Source: Parus major
Lineage: Eukaryota > Chordata > Aves > Passeriformes > Paridae
Reading direction: 5' to 3'
Length of the DNA stretch: 64,000 bases
Assembly: GCF_001522545.3 (NCBI RefSeq)
Contig: NC_031768.1
Coordinates: 82,555,769-82,619,768 of the forward strand
The notes beneath the pieces were generated by a model. It was not told where the DNA came from. It ran no database searches and saw only the letters and a program-made list of their open reading frames with translations. The translations under genes were made by a program, and so were the position numbers. The first letter of the stretch is position 1; each line of letters begins with the position of its first letter. This document shows positions 61,148 through 64,000 of this stretch, piece by piece.

Positions 61148-61512
61148 ATCATGGAATGGATTAGGTTGAAAGGTCATCTAGTCCTCATCTAGTCCTACTC
61201 CCCTTCATTGAATAGGGATCTTATTAGATTCCTTATTATTCCTATTCCTAATTAGAATAGGGATTGTTATAGATCAGATTGTTCAGAGCCTCATCCAACC
61301 TGACCTTGAATGCTTCCAAAGATAGGATATCCACTAATTTCGTGGGCAGCCTGTGCCAGTGTTTCACCACTCTCATTGCAAAAAATTTTCTTATATCTAG
61401 TCTAAATCTTCCCTCTTTTGGTTTAAAACCATTGTCATTTGTCCTATAACAGGCCCTGCTAAGTTTGTTCCCATCTTTCTTATAAGTCCTCTTTATGTTT
61501 TTAAAGGCCTGT
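61148..61512 (-). mobile_element. CR1 LINE, 3' part, antisense, with internal duplication
   Basis: AATCATGGAATGGATTAGG and TTGAAAGGTCATCTAGTCC open an antisense CR1. It continues GTTCAGAGCCTCATCCAACC, TTGAATGCTTCCAAAGATAGG, GGGCAGCCTGTGCCAGTG, TTTCACCACTCTCATTGC, TTTGTCCTATAACAGGCCC and CATCTTTCTTATAAGTCC. Between about 61205 and 61280 it holds extra sequence: GAATAGGGAT occurs at 61210 and again at 61255, with Pyr/AT-rich filler between. CATCTAGTCCT is also repeated near 61171-61190. The copy has therefore suffered local slippage. Confidence 0.94.
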
Positions 61513-64000
61513 CATGCAAATGCATTTCTTTAACTCACTAATGTGATGACAAAGTCCTGACCAAAAATAGATTTTGTGTTTGAACATCAAGCTCAACTGA
61601 CTCACCTGGCAGCTGCAGAGCTATTAAATCCCAAACACCTGAAACTGGGGACAGAACAGAGCGAGGCTGTCCTCTGTGATAAAGCTGAAAGTTACACTGA
61701 ATTATGTGAGACATAAATAGCATTACTAGGTTTCATTTTGCTCTTGTTTGGGCTGTGAGCTCTCACTGTTTGGCTCTGAGGACACACATAGGCAATGTTA
61801 GCTGTATCTGTCAAACGTGCATGCTAAAAGACCCTATTTAACTTTTTTGTGCAAGTGTGGTTTTGTGTCCCAAGTTTTCACAAGGTATTATATAACATTA
61901 GACCTCATAATTGTTGTATGTATATCCCTAATTATCAGCTACAAAAGTGGACTCCATTTTTTTTTATTAATTAGAAAAACACTTGAATATAGTTCTGGAA
62001 ATAATATTTCTAAACATAAATGCAGAACTCAGTTATGTAAATAAGATGCCTAGGATCTTACCTGTAATTTGGTGGTTGTTCCTTTTAGACATAACCCTGA
62101 CCATTGTGCTTGTGGGTTATAAAATGGTAATGGTTTATCTTGAATGGAAATATTTGGTAATTATAGAAAAGCGGGAGGGAGAGGGAGGACATTGCTGCCA
62201 CCCAAGTCTACAGCTCTATGGTGAAGAAAAAGAATGGTGATTCAAACACTGCAACGGGAAATGGAAGGTAGCATTTGCTGGACAAGACTGGGATGTTTTG
62301 GATAGTTGTATGGGTCCTCCAGTCAATGCAGATCATTGGCAACTTTGAGATATGACCTTGAACCTCCAGTAAGACTTGTGTACAAAAAGTGGGTTAACAA
62401 GAATTAAAGGGCTGGGGAATAAGAAGGGAATGGAGAGGTGAATAGTCTGGCTTTGATATGTATCAGAAGAAATTCTACTTATGTTAATGCTAGCAGATAA
62501 TACAGAATGAACGTATTCCTGGCAGGTAATAACTGGATGAATGTCTGATGAGGTGATATACACATCTGAGGATTTGTATTACTGAATTCTAGTGTGAGAG
62601 AATTCCTGTTCTATTTATTTTGGGTGGTGGAGGATGGAGAATTAATTGCTAGTATATTATATATATATCTTTTCAATATCCTTATAAGTGGTTTGTACCT
62701 TGCTGAACTGGGAATAATATTATTGTTTTTTATAAGCCATAATGATGCCATTGGAGTAAGAAAAAAAAAAGTGCTTTCTCAGTCTAATCTGACAGATTAA
62801 TCAGGCAACATGTTAGAATTAATAAATTGTGGTCTCTTAAGTGCTGCTTTCTTATAGTTTGTAATAGATGTTATTACATCAATAAAAACCTTTATAATAC
62901 GTAATTTTTATTTCAACTTCAAAGTAATGAGAAACAACAAAAAATCTTTATCTGACAGAAGGCAGGGAAACTAAAGAAAGCCTGAACTTCTTACTCCTTG
63001 CAAAGACAAGAGTAGTTTAGACAGCATGAATTGGTAGTAATTTTGGAAATTTTGTTTCCCCAATTACCATATGGCTACAAATCCCCATTTGTTCTGATGA
63101 AATATGTCTGTGATACACTGTGCAAAACAATACAGACACGTTTCCTTATTATACTTCATCATATATCTATTCCTATATTAAGCACTTTTCTACTTGAATG
63201 AGATAATTTTAATTAGAGAGCACTGTTGCAACCACAGTTATCCCTTTTGCCGTGATAATTCTGTATCTCTAATGTTTTTCAGGTTTCATTTTTTCTCCTC
63301 CAGTTTCTCAATATATAATCATTATTCAAAGTTATATTTGGAAGATTTATTGAAAAGGTTTATTTGGTTATCTGTCCTTTAATGTGCTGGCTGTTCTTTG
63401 TACAAAAATTTTCTGAGGTGAAGACTGCAATGATAGTTACAAGAAAGTCTTCACTAATAAATGAGTACAGTCACACTAGTTTTTTTAACTGAGATACTGG
63501 AATTTGTATTCTGGTAGCTATCAGTTCATATAAAGCAAATAAACTGTTTAGAGAACAAAAAGTGTTGGGAGAAAATCAGCAAAATTATCCTGGATTTACA
63601 TGTATATGTTATATGATTTTATTGAGAATGTGGATTTTTAGTAATCCTATCATTCATTGACACCTTTCAATCAAAACTTATCTTCAATGCTGTTTTGTCA
63701 ATAGCAGAAAATATTTAAGTATATTATACTTGTAATTTGTCAAATGAAGCTGAACTGGACTATAAATACCCTAAATAGAAATCATTGGTTCATTAACACT
63801 AACAGATCAATTTTCCTAAAATTTTATTTTTAATAGATTACTTGTGACAATTAAGTAAAAAGGTTTCATTCTGATTATTTAAAAATGTTATTTTCTTGTG
63901 GTATGTGTTTAATTATGCTCAGCATAAGGAACCATTTGATACTAAATGAAATCAAATCAGTGAACGATAGCCAGATCACCAATTCATACACTAGGTTAGG
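61513..64000. other. Unique non-coding DNA, no gene recognised
   Basis: An (AT)n patch lies near 62654-62668 and an A run near 62760. Overlapping plus-strand frames at 61817-62240 are hydrophobic by composition only. The window ends without any visible exon. Confidence 0.55.

Overview
The window is AT-rich, non-coding vertebrate DNA, almost certainly from a bird. The main reason is at least nine copies or fragments of the CR1 LINE, spread over both strands. Several end in the diagnostic short tail repeat of CR1 (ATTCTGTG-like), and some still read as pieces of CR1 ORF2 (the FADDT box of reverse transcriptase, the QRRATKMVRGLE region, and an endonuclease-RT linker reading FRRAEFDLLRDFLGRI). 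Two antisense retroviral LTR-like segments resemble LTRs I associate with neoavian, perhaps passerine, genomes. The species and chromosome cannot be told from the sequence.

I find no host protein-coding gene, rRNA, tRNA, CRISPR array or operon. The longest open frames (about 150 codons) are as long as chance allows in 64 kb of AT-rich DNA. They lack recognisable domains or lie inside repeats. The window is therefore a gene desert or the inside of a very large intron.

Layout. 0-11.6 kb: mostly unique sequence with an ancient amniote repeat (4.7 kb), a possible MIR trace (7.5 kb) and a CR1 3' end (8.5 kb). 11.6-15.4 kb: the most retroelement-rich part, with CA-rich low-complexity DNA, an antisense LTR-like segment flanked by ~110-bp direct repeats, a second antisense LTR, a MIR-like fragment and a MITE-like fossil. 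15.4-28.2 kb: unique DNA with two antisense CR1 copies (18.3, 23.2-24.1 kb) and several perfect inverted repeats. 28.2-30.8 kb: a GT-rich tract with an exact 28-bp tandem duplication, an antisense CR1 ORF2 fragment and a sense CR1 3' end. 30.8-44.9 kb: one long antisense CR1 (36.1-36.9 kb), MITE-like fossils and two stretches that could be conserved regulatory DNA. 44.9-64 kb: an internally deleted CR1, a heat-shock-element-like cluster (50.7 kb), further CR1 copies (55.4, 57.3, 58.3, 61.1 kb) and simple repeats.

No genes work together here. The content is layered retroelement history on unique DNA. I found no convincing previously undescribed system. The best leads are the LTR bracketed by direct repeats, the chimeric CR1, and a few palindromic or motif-dense sites that could be regulatory.
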